This document shows, piece after piece, positions 20,191-32,500 of a stretch of DNA of 64,000 bases (its first letter is position 1; every line of letters starts with the position of its first letter). Source of the DNA: Capitulum mitella (lineage: Eukaryota > Arthropoda > Thecostraca > Pollicipedomorpha > Pollicipedidae). The DNA lies in the NCBI GenBank assembly GCA_030062745.1, contig CP099841.1, forward strand, positions 19,657,398 to 19,721,397. Reading direction: 5' to 3'. A program made the position numbers and the translations under genes. Under the pieces are notes generated by a model. That model searched no databases and was not told the DNA's origin. It was given only the letters and a program-made list of their open reading frames with translations.

Positions 20191-22825
20191 CGTCATAGTG
20201 ATGAACGAGACAGTCACTCTGGCCCCTGTACATATTCAGACGAGACACGTCGACGACTTTGGGCGGTCCGCTCCGCTGGTCTCGAACAGTGGCCTCGAAC
20301 TCGGCAAGACCCGGCTGGGTCACAAATTGTACGACGTATTCTTCAAACGGCTCCGAACTGTTGGGTGTGTCTTTCTCTTTTCCTTCGCCGTGAGACGCCT
20401 GGCGGTTGACACCCTGTTGACGCTGGGCAGGGTAAGGTAGGCACGCAGGGCTCGTACCTCTTGCAGCTTGACCTTGTTGATGTGCTCGACGGTGGCGACT
20501 GCCGCTCTTTGGACGGCGGGTTCGTTGACTGACATCGGTTTGCGGGAGCGGCACACGCACCAGTGGTCGTTGATGCCGGCCTGTTCACACGATCGCTCGG
20601 CCGGCACGACCTCGAACAAGCTGATGCCGCTGTTGTTGACGTGTGGAAGGTTCGATGCTCCCATGTCTCGTAAGATGTGACGCAGGGTGGCGTGCGCGTC
20701 GAAGAACGTGGTGAGTCGCGCCGAGTTTTGTTGCAGGTTCTTCACCCTGTCCGGATACCGGACAGAATACCATGGAGGCAGGATGATACAGAAGAAGGGC
20801 ATGCGGGACTCGTAGCCTCCCAGCTCGTAACGCATCAGCAGGCCGAATCGTAGGCCCTGGTCTCGGCAGAAAACGTGGACAGAAGAGTTGAGGCGCGCTG
20901 AGTTTCTATATTTGCGGAAGAACTTGAGAAGCCAATCTTGCATAGATTGGGCATAGATCAAGGGACCGTCATGGCTCGAGGCGGCACTACAGAAATTCAG
21001 ACTGACCCTCATGAACCACGCTTGACATGAAGTCTTCCAGCCACAACAGCGAGAAATCATTCTGCTCTCTTGAACCCTGTTCCCGACAGGGGGGCTGAAT
21101 CCGCCCCCCCCTCGGGTTTTTTGCTTGCCAATTCCAGGCTTTTTAACGCAGCTTCACGAAACTTGGTGACTTTTCCTAGCTATTCTTTCTACGCACCATG
21201 ACAAAATTTCAAAATTCTTCTTTGCTCAGGAGCGGAGCCAGGCAACGTTTTTGGGAGGCACCTCAGGCCATTTTTGGCCATGTTGAGGGTAAAAGGAAAA
21301 TGTCTGCCAAAAACAGAGTTTTTAAGATAGAACTTAAAACTTGATATGGATGTATAGCTAAATAGTTGGGCAACTTTTTTGTGCAGATATAATTTTGTTT
21401 ATCTGAGGTCACTTTACAAGATCAGGTGAAGGTCAAAAGTCAAAATTTTTTTTTTTTTTTGCAATAATTTCGGCGCCGTTTTTTCAAATGCCAAACCCGG
21501 AATATATATGGCATAGAAGGGTGCGCTCTACCTGTGTACTAAGTTTCAGCTTGATGTCAGGTCAGGTCACAGAGGTATGACCTAAAATGTCAGCGCGCCT
21601 ACCTGATGGCAATAGCCATAAAATGAAATTTTTGAAATAGAGTCAATTCAAATGCTTAAAAACGTTCACAGATAATATTGAATGCACACGATATCATTCC
21701 AAGTGACCCCAAGGTCACTGGAGGTCATTTAAGGTCAAAGGTCACAAGTTGATCTGAAGAACGTGTGACCATGACAGTTCCCCCTTTTTCATGTCCCTGG
21801 TACCGCCTATGCTAACATTATACAAACATTGTAATGCGATTTGCATTTCTTTAGTTTAACATGACTAGCAGAAGCCAAAAAAGTGTTTTTGCTTTTTTTG
21901 TTCATTCATTTGTTAGAAAACTAATCCTCCTATTTTTGAAACCCTGTGAACGCCCATGAATTTTCCCGAAATTTCAGATTTGTGTACCCATGGTAAAAGC
22001 CCTATCCATAATCTCTCGATTCATGCCAGTTTCATTGAAATCGGTCGATAAACAACAGAGTTATAAGGAGTCCAAAAGTACCCCCATTTTAACATTTTTT
22101 CCCGCCTATATCCACACATTTCAAAATTTTCATTTTTTTTATAAAAATGTAGTTCACGTCACGGCAAATCGATTGCCGTTTGTTGCGATGAAATCGGACA
22201 AGTAGTTCTCGAGATCTCAGGGGGGGCCGAATTCCCCCCCTGCCGGGAATCGACCATACCGTCCAGCTCTCCGGGAATAGGGTTAACTTGACGTGTCTGA
22301 CGACCTTTGATGAAATGGTAGTCGATAATGGCACGGTAGATTGGCCATAAATAATAATCCGTAGGTGTAACGTAGAAACCGTGTTTTATAACGGCGAATC
22401 TTGCCAGGTCTGGCATGTCTTCGTTGAACACAGCGACATAGCCTAACCCTGAGAGCTGTTTTATGATCAATGGTAAGTTTTCATCGGGTGCTTTTCTGAA
22501 GGAAAAATGTAAGTTGCCATATGTAAGCGCAGAAAGGAGAGCGGGCGAGTTTGGGAAAATGATGACGCTGACTGTTGGACACGGCAATAGCGTGATATTC
22601 ATGTGTTAAAAGTTTTCCGACGCCAGGCAAAAAAGGTTTGAAGTTGAACTTTGAAACCGACTCTAGATCGATGAGGTATACATTGTTTTTTTCGGCTTGT
22701 GCCTTTGATGTGTTTTTCCTTTCCTTTTGGCCACTCAGTTCAACTAAAGTTCTGTTGACTGGTTTGAAAGCGATAAATGCACGGAAGTCCTCAAGGATGG
22801 TGTTGCTAATAATTTTTCAGTAGCA
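20191..22825 (-). pseudogene. DUF229 pseudogene A, split by a TTAA element
   Basis: Two parts of a DUF229 gene remain. 22287-22825 encodes the middle (for example KHGFYVTPTDYYLWPIYRAI). 20191-21069 encodes the C-terminal part (for example NDFSLLWLEDF at its start, later ILPPWYSVRYPDRVKNLQQ). Between them sits the complete TTAA element 21074-22282. The first about 190 codons are missing. A net +2 bp change near 20398-20412 shifts the frame, and the end of the gene is replaced by the TTTGTG array. The C-terminal part is almost identical to the intact copies, although the gene is dead. This suggests that conversion still reaches it. Confidence 0.85.
21074..22282 (-). mobile_element. TTAA element (1.2 kb, piggyBac-type MITE) in pseudogene A
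   Basis: The element is flanked by TTGA (21070-21073) and TTAA (22283-22286). Its ends are CCCTGTTCCCG and CGGGAATAGGG, with subterminal G-run/C-run hairpins on both sides. It has no transposase-sized frame, so it is non-autonomous. The TTAA target and CCC termini are the reason for suggesting the piggyBac superfamily. The orientation given takes the end with the duplicated ATTCCCGG as 5'. It carries a perfect AGGTCA direct repeat with 1-bp spacing at 21732-21744. Confidence 0.8.
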
Positions 22826-24139
22826 CCGAGCATAGAACTGAATAGCAGATCTTTTGATAGAAGGTATTGTCATGGTCGTTCATTATCACCGAGGTAGAGT
22901 AGCTCAAATTCAGATAATGTTTTTTGCAAATCGCCATTTGTTGGGTAAACTTGAAACTGCTGCTATAAGTAGAGTTTTGCAGACAATGAACGGGAGGAAT
23001 TACAGAAACAGTTTGGATGGTTTGATGTGATGTCATGGGTCTGGTCAAGGTCAGAAGTCGAAAATTATTGGGAAACCTAGAACTTCCGTGTCAGTCATCT
23101 CAGCCACAAGACTGAAACACGTATTAAGGCCACTTCATCTTTTGCCGGTGTACCAAGTTACAGTTCGATGTCAGGTCAGTTCACGGACAGATAACCGAAA
23201 ATTTGCTTACGGATTCACCTTTTGTAGAGTTCAAACAATGAAACACTTCCAGTTTCTTGCGAAATGCCCAATTCAAGGCTGAAATAATCCAGAAGAATGC
23301 CAGGGTATGATCGAACACATGCTCCTATCGTTATGATCTCTTCTTGGTCGTCTGAGACCACTGACATGTGATGCACTTTGCTGACGTTGGTCCTTTTTTT
23401 CCAAAAACTTGAAAATTTTAAAAACCTTCGACGGCGAATAATGGCGAGGGATAAGAGCTCAAGCAAGCATTACTATAACAAGCGAAATATAAAAATAGAG
23501 TTAAGTTCCGTAGTGGGAAGCCCGTCAGCGCCTTCCCAGGTCCGGCATTTCCGGCTTTTCATGAGCTTTGCGTTTCTATCCGCAGCGCTTTAGTCTGCAT
23601 ATTTTGCCGTGGAACCATTCCGGGAAGTGGAGTTTTTACACTCCTCTGCTTTTTCTTTTTTTGGGCAGTATTTCAGCATGCAACGATAATCATAATTGCA
23701 GTTAGTAATAAATGACATTTTTTGTTCAGGGTCTTCCATCAGTAACCTGTTTGTGCCACTGACTCTTGGCTGCGCAACCCACAGTTATGACTGATTCAAA
23801 CTGAAAACCGTGGCGTTGTTGGAAGTTCGAATGTTATTTGCAATATGTCCCGAGTGCTGGACAGTTGACGTTATTGCTGGTTTGCGCATGGTGTGAGCAG
23901 ACCCTTAGGCAGAATACAGTCTATGTACACGCATTCCAGAGCGAGTTCAAAGGCACTGGGATACGAGTGACTTGTATGGCATCCACTGACTGACCCTCAG
24001 GATTGATTTGACCTTCAGGAAGACATTGCTGAAAAAATAATTTCATTCGGTGTGGACAAAAGGTTTATCTTCAACACTCGTGGATCCCGATGGGCAGTAG
24101 AATGGCACTACCATTGGCTATAATTCTCATGAGAGCAGT
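22826..24139. other. No recognisable gene; collinear with block B
   Basis: Between the pseudogene and the Penelope-like remnant. It is conserved almost base for base at 46691-47990 but has no convincing frame. It may be the degraded 5' part of the Penelope-like element. Confidence 0.5.
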
Positions 24140-25203
24140 TGAATGAATGATTGTTACTGTTAAAAGCGCGCAACCAGCAATTTATTTGCGGTACGTTGAG
24201 GACATTTTTGGCATCTGGAGTGATGGCCTGGAAGAACTTGACGAATTTCTTCAATTTATAAATAATCTTCACCCGTTCATGAGACATACAGCTGGACGTT
24301 CAGATTATGCCATAAAAGGCAGCAGATCCCTTTCTACGACACCATATTTACAGTGCATGCCAGTGATGACGCTGACTCAACATTCCACCGAAGTTTCCAA
24401 GAAACTTATGGCAGCATCCTTAATAATGTATTTTTTTCGGCGCATCCGGTTCAAACAAAAACGCCGATACTCTTTTCACAGATGTTAAGAGCAAAACATC
24501 ACGAGACCTTCACCACAAAGCAGTACGACAAAGCTCTGGTAAAAATGCCCAGAATCGCGGATGGATCAAATGCGATCTTTATTTTTGGCCAGTGACCACC
24601 CACATAAACTTATCAAGCGTATTATGTACCAAACCACTCAAAGACCTACAAAATCTCAGCAGCGAACGATTCTCCAACACGACCTTCGTTTGCCTGCCTT
24701 TCATTGACGAAAAACGTTAGCCAGATTGGTCGACGGGATCATCAGGCTTTCGGACATGAACGCTACGGTGGCACGGGAGAAATCACCAGACAATAACCTA
24801 TTAACATTCTGTGCCCTTGTGCCCTTTCCAGTCCAAGGGGAAAACGACATTGTCATTGTTGTGAGGTGGGTTTTTTCGGGGGTGGGGGAGATGCCATGTA
24901 AAGAACATTGCGTGCACAATTACCTGTGGCTTGTGTGCTTTTCATGTGGTTAGCTACTTTGGGAAACCAAGGGTAGAATTAAGGGAGCGGTGCAATGAAC
25001 GTTTTAGGGGCACAAATGACAAAACTAGGAACACGTCTTTGGGTAACCACTTTCGGACATGTCACCCTCATGTCAATAGTACGTCTAAACCTCTATGCAA
25101 TGAAATTATCTGGACTTACAAGGACGTGGGAGAAGTGAAAATCGCAGGATCTATCAAAATTCATGATTCCTGGCCTACGCTCAACACCAGTGTTTCATCC
25201 TAG
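24140..25203 (+). pseudogene. Penelope-like element remnant A (RT end and GIY-YIG)
   Basis: The first frame encodes YLRYVEDIFGIWSDG and then a conserved INNLHPF segment, the RT catalytic region and thumb start of a Penelope-like element (the usual box is RYVDD). After frameshifts, a frame ending at 25203 encodes YFGKPRVELRERCNERFRG and GNHFRTCHPHV, matching the C-terminal GIY-YIG endonuclease of these elements. The N-terminal RT part and many codons between are lost or frameshifted, so it is inactive. Block B has the same remnant at 47990-49043, and a rearranged relative lies at 62290-63065. Confidence 0.75.
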
Positions 25204-25854
25204 CGCCTGTTTTCGCCAGTACCTTATAGGTGGACGGTTTTATGATATACTATATGAGGTTGGCTAATTAATTCTCAAAAACCTAGGTCATGATACGTTT
25301 TTTTTTTTGACCTGGCGCGTTAGGGCGAGGTCAGAATTCAAGACAATACAGTGTTTTTTTTAGAGAAGTGTCGCCGACCAATGCAGTATTAGTTTTACCA
25401 TATGCCGTTATAACTGCGATTCCGATAAGGTATTTGCGTATGGGGTGGCATGGGAAGTCCAGTTTGCTAGGACCATCGAACAGGCTACCAAAGTCATCAC
25501 TGTCGTCACCAGTCGAGCTTAAATCAGTCGCTGCCACTACGTCACCACTGATATCTTCTGGTGCTGGTCATCACCCGTCATCTCTCCTTTGTTGTCTCAC
25601 CGCAAGTACAACTGTCGTCTGTGCCAATACATTACTTCCCCTTCGCGAGAAATGTTTGTCCTTCCAATGAAAAGTACGATAAACAGGTGTCAAGATATAC
25701 TTCAGAATTACAACTAGGCCATTCCTCGAATATGCGCACCAAACTTGAAATGAAACAATCGGTGTCAAAGCCAATATCCATAGCAAATAAAGGTTATTGA
25801 ACTAAAGAACTGCGGCAAAAGCCTTTTATTGTGTCTTTCCTACATTAACCCTAT
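25204..25854. other. Conserved between blocks; no gene recognised
   Basis: Nearly identical to 49044-49686. A 100-codon plus frame and a 71-codon minus frame are open in both blocks, but similarity from a recent duplication is not evidence of coding. It includes AATAAAGGTTATTGAAC at the end. Confidence 0.5.
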
Positions 25855-25858
25855 TCCC

Positions 25859-26854
25859 GGAGGGCTGCACCGTATGGCCAATTCCCGGCAGGGGGGGGGG
25901 CGGATTCGGCCCCCCTGAAATCTCGAGAACTACTGGTCTGATTTCATCGCAACAAACGGCAATCGATTGACCATGACGTATGCCACACTTTAAAAAAAGA
26001 AATCCTCAAAATTTTGAAAGAGGTGGATACAGGGGGGCATAAATACCAAAATTGGGGTACTTTTGGACTTTTTATAACTCCATCGTTTATGGACCGATGT
26101 CGATGAAATTGGCATGAATCGAGAGATTATGGATGGGACTTTTACCATTGGTACACACATTTCAAATTTTAAGAAAATTATGGGCGTTCACAGGGTTTCA
26201 AAAATAGGAGGATTAGTTTTTCAACAACTGAATGAACAAAAAAAGCAAAAGCGCTTTTGTGGCTTCTACTAGTCATGTTATGCTAAACAAGTACAAATCG
26301 TATTTTAATGTTTGTATAATGTTAGCATAGGCGGTGCCAGGGAGATGAAAAACGGGAAACTGTCATGGTCACATGCTCTTCAGATCAACTTGTGGCCTTT
26401 GAACTTTAGTGACCTTCAGTGACCTTGGAATCACTTGGAGTGATCTCGTGTCCGTTTAATATTACTTGTAAACTTGTTCAATCATTAGATTCACTCTATT
26501 TCAAAAATTCCATTTTACGGAATTTTTGATCTCAGACAAACAAAATTGCATTTGCACGTTGCCCAACTATTTTGCTATACATTCATATAAAGTTTTAAGT
26601 TCTATCTCGAAAACGCTGTTTTTGGAAGTCATTTTCCTTTTACCCTTAGCAAGGCCAAAAATGACCTGAGGTGCCTCCCAAAAAGGTTGTCTGGCTCCGC
26701 CCCTGACCAATATAGAATTACGAAATTTTGTCACAGTACGTAGAAAGAATAGCTAGGAAGTGACCAAGTTTCGTGAAGCTGCGTCAAAAACCCTGGAATT
26801 GGCGAGCAAAAAACTCGATGGGGCGGGTTTGCCCCCCCCCTGCCGGTAATTGGG
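25859..26854 (+). mobile_element. TTAA element after block A (996 bp)
   Basis: It starts CCCTATTCCCGG directly after TTAA (25855-25858) and ends near GCCGGTAATTGGG before TTAC (26855-26858). It is shorter than the 1.2 kb copies because of internal deletions, and its DR1 motif has decayed. Confidence 0.8.
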
Positions 26855-26858
26855 TTAC

Positions 26859-27654
26859 GAGGCCATTTGTTTCATTTCGCTACATTTTGTGATGAAGCGG
26901 CGTAAATATCACTTCATGAACTCGTTGAAATTGGAAAAATAAAACTGGAGATTTTTATTTGATAAAGCTACAATACCGAGCCATCATACACAACAATCAA
27001 ACACTATCACAAACATCACATCACGTCACAAAGAAACATATTCGCAAATGACAGTCCATCAGCCAACATTTGGGACAGCGCCCCATCACGTTCGATTAAA
27101 TTGTTCGATTTTGTTATGCTGAGTTGCTAGCATACGCCCGACACGTTTGTCACTTTTCATCAGACATTTACACTCTATAACGTGGTCTAGTTTGCCTGTC
27201 CCTGACATTAGAAATCACACGTTTCGCCACTGTAACCACATGGGTGAAAAATGGTTCCCCCTAATCGCTAGAGATCAACTCAGGACTGGCATGATTTACC
27301 TCATGTTCGCTCAGAGAACGTTTCACATCTCCAGTAATAATCCACAACTCAGCAACAAATGACATAAGGTTTTGGGTGCGGCGCTACAATATATATATAC
27401 ATATATCAATTTCCTTACGGCCAGTAGCATAGCGTAGCATAGCATTCTCATGACAGTTTTGTACTGCAACGCCACGTATTTTGTAACAGTGCAGCACATT
27501 TTTATATTATTCAATGACACTGGGGCATACGATTGTACATCTGCAAGCCATTTACTCTCAGAATTGCCAGCGGCAAAAATCTTAACCCAGGTTTAAATGC
27601 ACGGTACGTGTTAATGCTTTTCTCTGTCTTCAGCATGTGGAAAAAATAAAGTTC
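26859..27654. other. No recognisable gene
   Basis: AT-rich DNA with a short TA tract near 27390. No supported feature. Confidence 0.5.
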
Positions 27655-27835
27655 CGTCGTATTTGTGTGTTGGTTGTCGCGGTCGTATTAATTTGGAATC
27701 GTTATATGGTGGTGGTCCATTATGATGGATGCACGTTTGCTGCACGAACATGTTAATTCTTGTGTATGTCAATGTCTGTGTGTTGTCTTTCTGGGCCAAA
27801 GGTAGCTCTGAGTAAGGCACATGGCCGAAGTACCG
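27655..27835 (+). mobile_element. Penelope-like element 3' end remnant
   Basis: It resembles 62886-63060, which directly follows Penelope-like GIY-YIG coding sequence. Shared pieces include a TTATATGG-GGTGGT-like stretch, a GCACGTTT motif, and an end of the type CACATGGCCGAAGTA / CCCATGACCGAAATA. Confidence 0.5.
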
Positions 27836-29579
27836 GGTAAATTGATATGTTATCGTCTTTTATATTATTAGCTCAAGGCTTCTTCTACCTTACTTGATTA
27901 CAATAGCAATGCTCAGTCAAGCACTACAGTATATTATTTGTCATGATCCACCCTTTACATTTTATAGCTTAGCGTATGTGAGAAAATGTATGACTAGAAC
28001 TTGGCCACACATCGTCTAGTTTTTACCCACCTTTTGATCCTGGTCGACTCCCGTGCACCAGATGGCTGCAGACTAGCGATCGCTAGTATCGGCGTGCCGC
28101 TTATCTCGTTGCAGGATTACCGCTTATCTCGTTGCACACCGTATCGTTACTTCTGCGGTCGCTCTGCAATGGTGGCGGCTCTTATCGGCATGGCGCGTCC
28201 ATGTTGCTGCCAGCAGCTGTCAGTTTTGCCAGACGGCCATCTCAAAGTTTGCTAACTGGATTTCTGATGTATTCAATATGGCGATATAAACGTCCGCAGC
28301 TTGGCAAGGAGGGAGAATGTGGTGACATTGATTAAGCTACCAAACTGGCTGTTTTGATCTACCTTTTGTATACATTAAGGATTTGTTGTGCAAATCCAAG
28401 CATTAGGAAAGGAATGAGGACGATGTGAAAGGGAGGAAGTGGGACACCCTGGAGCATTCTGAACCCGAAGTTCAGCAGAAACCAAGGAATTCATCTGGTG
28501 ATGAACCAAAAAGCATTTGAGAAAGTGACGCTCCTCGCCTTGCAGTCATAATCGTCCTACGCTTGCCTGACTGCCTGCGATGACCTAGCTGTGCGCCCGG
28601 CGTCCGGCCGTTTCGACGGCGATACCGACCTGCGGCCAGCAAAGCTTACCAGATTATCACTGAAAAGTGTTTATGTTCGCGATTCTTAGTGCTTTATGGC
28701 AGAGGCCTACTCGTCGACTTTCGTCATTTCTATATTTCTAATAAAAGTAATTAAAACACACATGACACGAAGCAGGCGTCCTGTTGGTGATCAAACTGTC
28801 GATGGTTCCATGATGTATGAGTGGTCACTCACCTGGAGTCAGTGAACCTCTTAACACTTATGTATGTTTTGAAAGAAAAATCGCTTTGCTTTTCTCGCAA
28901 ATTTACTTTCGCCCACAGGCGCAGCTAAGAGGGAGGCCGGGGCTCGGCCCCCCTTAGGCGCGTTTTTTTTGCGAAAACCGCTGCTCATTGTCTTCCCGGC
29001 AGGCGGTTTTCGTATGATTTCGATTCACCTTGAGCCCCCCCCCCCCTGAAGAAAATCCTGGCCGCGCCCCTGCTTTCGCCTGCAGTCGTGGATGTCTGAT
29101 AGCCCAACCGTTTGATGTGAGTCTCCTGCTCAAAAGCGGCCGGTTATTGAAGCATCAGCTTGTAACGTAAATATAGAAAACCTACAAAGGACCCGATGAG
29201 CATTGTAGCTGTTGAAACATGCCCGCGATTTTCGTTTCTTTAAGGGAATTTCGTCGGAAATTTCCTCGCGTTTTTTGCGATAAGGTCTTTCCAGGCGATT
29301 AGAATCCCTACACGGACACGTTTTCCGATTTTTAATACCGATATGGATTAGCAACAAATTGTTAACTCACATTTGCAGACAAATCGCTCGTAATGCTCGA
29401 TAATGCTCTAGGCTCCCCAGCAATTCTGACCTGCGCTGGACAGCACAAGCTGTGCTGAACGCTGGGCATAGCGGCACCGGGTGACCGTTACCTGGACCTC
29501 CTTCTGACAGGCGCAGCACGACAGATGCTAACCCGCTGCCGAAGTTTCCGCTGAATCCGCTGCCGAAGCCGCTGCCAGG
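27836..29579. other. Upstream region of the SMYD gene
   Basis: It contains a short relative of the dispersed repeat (about 28018-28110, GTGCACCAGATGGCTGCAG), a direct repeat of CCGCTTATCTCGTTGCA (28098-28137) and a small GC-rich repeat (28911-29085). The SMYD promoter must lie in this interval or upstream, but no core promoter motif was recognised. Confidence 0.5.
28911..29085. repeat. Small GC-ended repeat
   Basis: It begins near ACAGGCGCAGCTAAGAGG, ends near GGCCGCGCCCCTG, and has G/C homopolymers at both sides. An internal perfect 9-bp inverted pair (CGAAAACCG/CGGTTTTCG) is present. It is probably another short non-autonomous element. Confidence 0.4.
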
Positions 29580-32500
29580 ATGCCCGAGGGCGAGTGGGCT
29601 GGTCTACGGACGTCGGGCGGAGCCCCGGCGGTCGTCAGGGGCCTGCTCCGGACGGCACACAAGCCGCACGTGCGGCGCGGCCAGCTGCTCATCTCGGCCG
29701 ACCCGTTCGTCTACGTGCTGAAGGCCGAGACGATGCGGCTCCACTGCTCTTACTGTTTGGAGAGGTGAGGCAGATGTCTCCATATTGACTGGACTACTGC
29801 TTTGGCAGTTTCTTTTTTTGGGAGGGGAACCAGAGTTGATATGGATGTTCAACTGATAAGCAGCCATTACTGGTGAGTTTTTTTTTGCAACGCAACGCAC
29901 TGCAGAGCAACAGTTTTTACTGGTACGAGGAGATTGTCAGGAGAAAAGAATAGCGACAGACGGTAATCCACTGGAAAACTTGTCGCGGCAGGGTCAAGCG
30001 ACCATCACTTGTTGCGCTGACGGTGGCTTTGCTGCCAGATGCAGCGTGATGTCGTACTCCAGTGTGGCGAGCACTGTGGCTCTGAATCGGTTCGTTTGTC
30101 GCCGTCAGGTCTGGAAAACTCCAGCGGTGCTCCGGCTGTCAGGTGATGTACTTCTGCAACCGCGACTGCCACAAGAACGCCTGGACCGAGTTTCACAGGT
30201 GAGAGCGAGCTCGCGAACGTCTTATCTTATCATTGGAGCCCAGCGAGCGGCGAGCACTGTCTTTCACGTGGCCAACTAGAGCAGGCTTTATCTGACGTTG
30301 AATTGTGAACAGGGCTCGTGTTCCTGTATTGTTTTGACCTTGTGGGTCTTTGTATCTAGAGGCATTGCATATTGTTTTTGGAAGAGGGGCTTTGCGTCCT
30401 TTTTTGCGGTAAAGTAGAAATAGATACGCCGTAAAGTTGTATTACTTGTGTGCTGTCTTTTTTTCTTCTTTCCCACCCGTACCAACTAGTCCGTCATTTC
30501 TGTCAGGTGTCATTTCTATCAGAACGACTCTTCAAATCCAATGCTTATGTTTTGTCGTGTGTCACTGTCGCGTCGCCCTTTGGTGAAATTAGTTGATTAA
30601 ACCAGGCAGTTTTCCAATATAAGACGTGCCTGCGGTATTTCTGACGAATTTCGCAGGTGTTGTGATACAGCTTCGCTGGCATACCCGTTTTATTCGCCGA
30701 CCTATGAGTGTAGGGTGCACCGGCCTGGAATGTCGGTTTCATTACCTGTACTATGAGTGCTCTGTTCACCAGACTGAATGGTGTGTGTTGCCCGCTGACC
30801 CGTGAGTGTCCGGTCCGCCAGAGTGGAGTGTCGCCGTCTGAAGGCGGTGTCTCCGCGCGTTCCGCCCGACACGGCCCTGCTTCTGGCCCGGCTCATCCGC
30901 AAACTGCAGGTGAGCACGTCCACCGTACTGCTGGACATGTCGTCGTATGGCCCCCTCCGATACACAAGCAGTCGCAAGTGCGACATCACCGCTATTTGTG
31001 TATCGTAAATATTTCACATCAATAAAAATATTATAAGATGAACACCATGAACAAACGACATGTACATATATATTTTATATCATATATCATATAGATATGT
31101 GTGTATGAAAACTTTGGAAGCAGTCCTTCCTCCGGACATTTGTTGCTAAAGATGACCGCATACTTAGCATAAATAAGTCTTTTTGGTTTTTCTCTTGATC
31201 TCATGAACGTGTCAGAGATGGTTTGTATTTCTTTATCAGTTTCCTTTGTAGAATAGTCTGTCTGTCAGCGTTTGCCTCATGTGCTGTGCTTCCTTGTGTA
31301 GAACGCTCCGTGAAATGCGGATGTTCAGAGCCTTTTTCAGGTAGGTTCTAATGACTCCTGTTTTCTATCGCTCTGGACACTCGCTTCTTGGATTCAGACA
31401 CCTTCCGCTTTTGGCCTTCTTTCGATGTACTGTCATTGCGTAGTATCCTTTCGTTGTATCTAATCCCACGTCAAGGAGCGGGAGCTGCTTTTCCGTTTCC
31501 ATTTCATAAGTAAAGCGAAGAACAGAAGTCGTCTGCATGTGGGTGTACAGTGGCCTCAGGGTGTTTTCGTCGTTGATCTCAACGAATATGTCATCGACGT
31601 AGCGTTGATATATGTATGGTTTTTTGGATACGTCACGAAGAACAATTTTCTCTACGTGACACATGCAGGCATTCATAAAAATTCATAATGAAAAATAAAA
31701 ACAGGAACCACCCCTGAAAGTGACAGATTGAGTGCGCAAATTCGCCTGCCCACGTGAAGACTGTAAGCTTCAAACTAACCAAGTATGCTACATCGGCCAC
31801 ATAACAACCAGTCTGCCAAGGAGACTGGCATGCCATCTCCGTTCCGGTGTACCATAGGCACACACCGGAACAACACACGGGAAGTCCTGACAAAACTTAG
31901 CTGACAACACCACAATCCTGGCCTACCATCTGAACAGGAAACGCCTGCAAACCACCGAAGCGCTCCTGATTCGTCAAGAGCGTAATTTAAAAACTTGAAC
32001 TGACGGACCTCGCTATAAATGGACGCTGTTCGAAAATGTCTCAAGGTATACAAAACGGCACAACATGAATATATTTAAACGACGTTCATTGATGATTTAA
32101 TACGTACCTTGAGCTAGCCTATCAAACAAAACGTCCGAAGTCAAACGAAAAACCGAAAAAGCTCATTAATGATAAATTTGCGGTCATCTTTAACAAGAAA
32201 TATACATATACATCTATACGTCTCTATATTGGTAAAGATGGAGGCAGATTATTGCCGATGCAATGTTGATAAAGCAATGCAGCGGAACGGGCATTAATAT
32301 GTTTCTTTCGTAAATTGTCGATCTTTCTGACCATGCGTTTTCCTTGCTTAGAGCATTCATGTGGTATTTATCAACAAAATAGTATTTACCTCAAAAGGTG
32401 CTTCACATCTACTTTGGACGTTTCATCCTACTTTCATCATTTTCAAGGCTGCTTACAATTGATCATGAAAAGAAGTTTGTTGTTTGAAAATCGTGCGATA

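Larger units (their letters stand above)
17155..26070. repeat. Segmental duplication, block A
   Basis: From the 3' flank of DUF229 copy 2 through the split pseudogene, the Penelope-like remnant and the first about 215 bp of the TTAA element that follows (from 25859), this block is collinear with 40080-49908. Much of it is nearly identical to block B. Block A has about 360 bp (19720-20078) that block B lacks. Block B has a 1.2 kb TTAA element (40380-41592) that block A lacks. Confidence 0.85.

Noticed and set aside
20083-20560. Alternative frame reading through the TTTGTG array into the DUF229 pseudogene as a new fusion gene
   Set aside because: The array encodes low-complexity sequence on the strand opposite to the DUF229 frame, and the downstream part is antisense.
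24700-24770. CTGATGA on the minus strand as a hammerhead ribozyme of the Penelope-like element
   Set aside because: The second conserved core (GAAA after a closing stem) is not found at the right distance, and the spot lies inside the degraded coding part.
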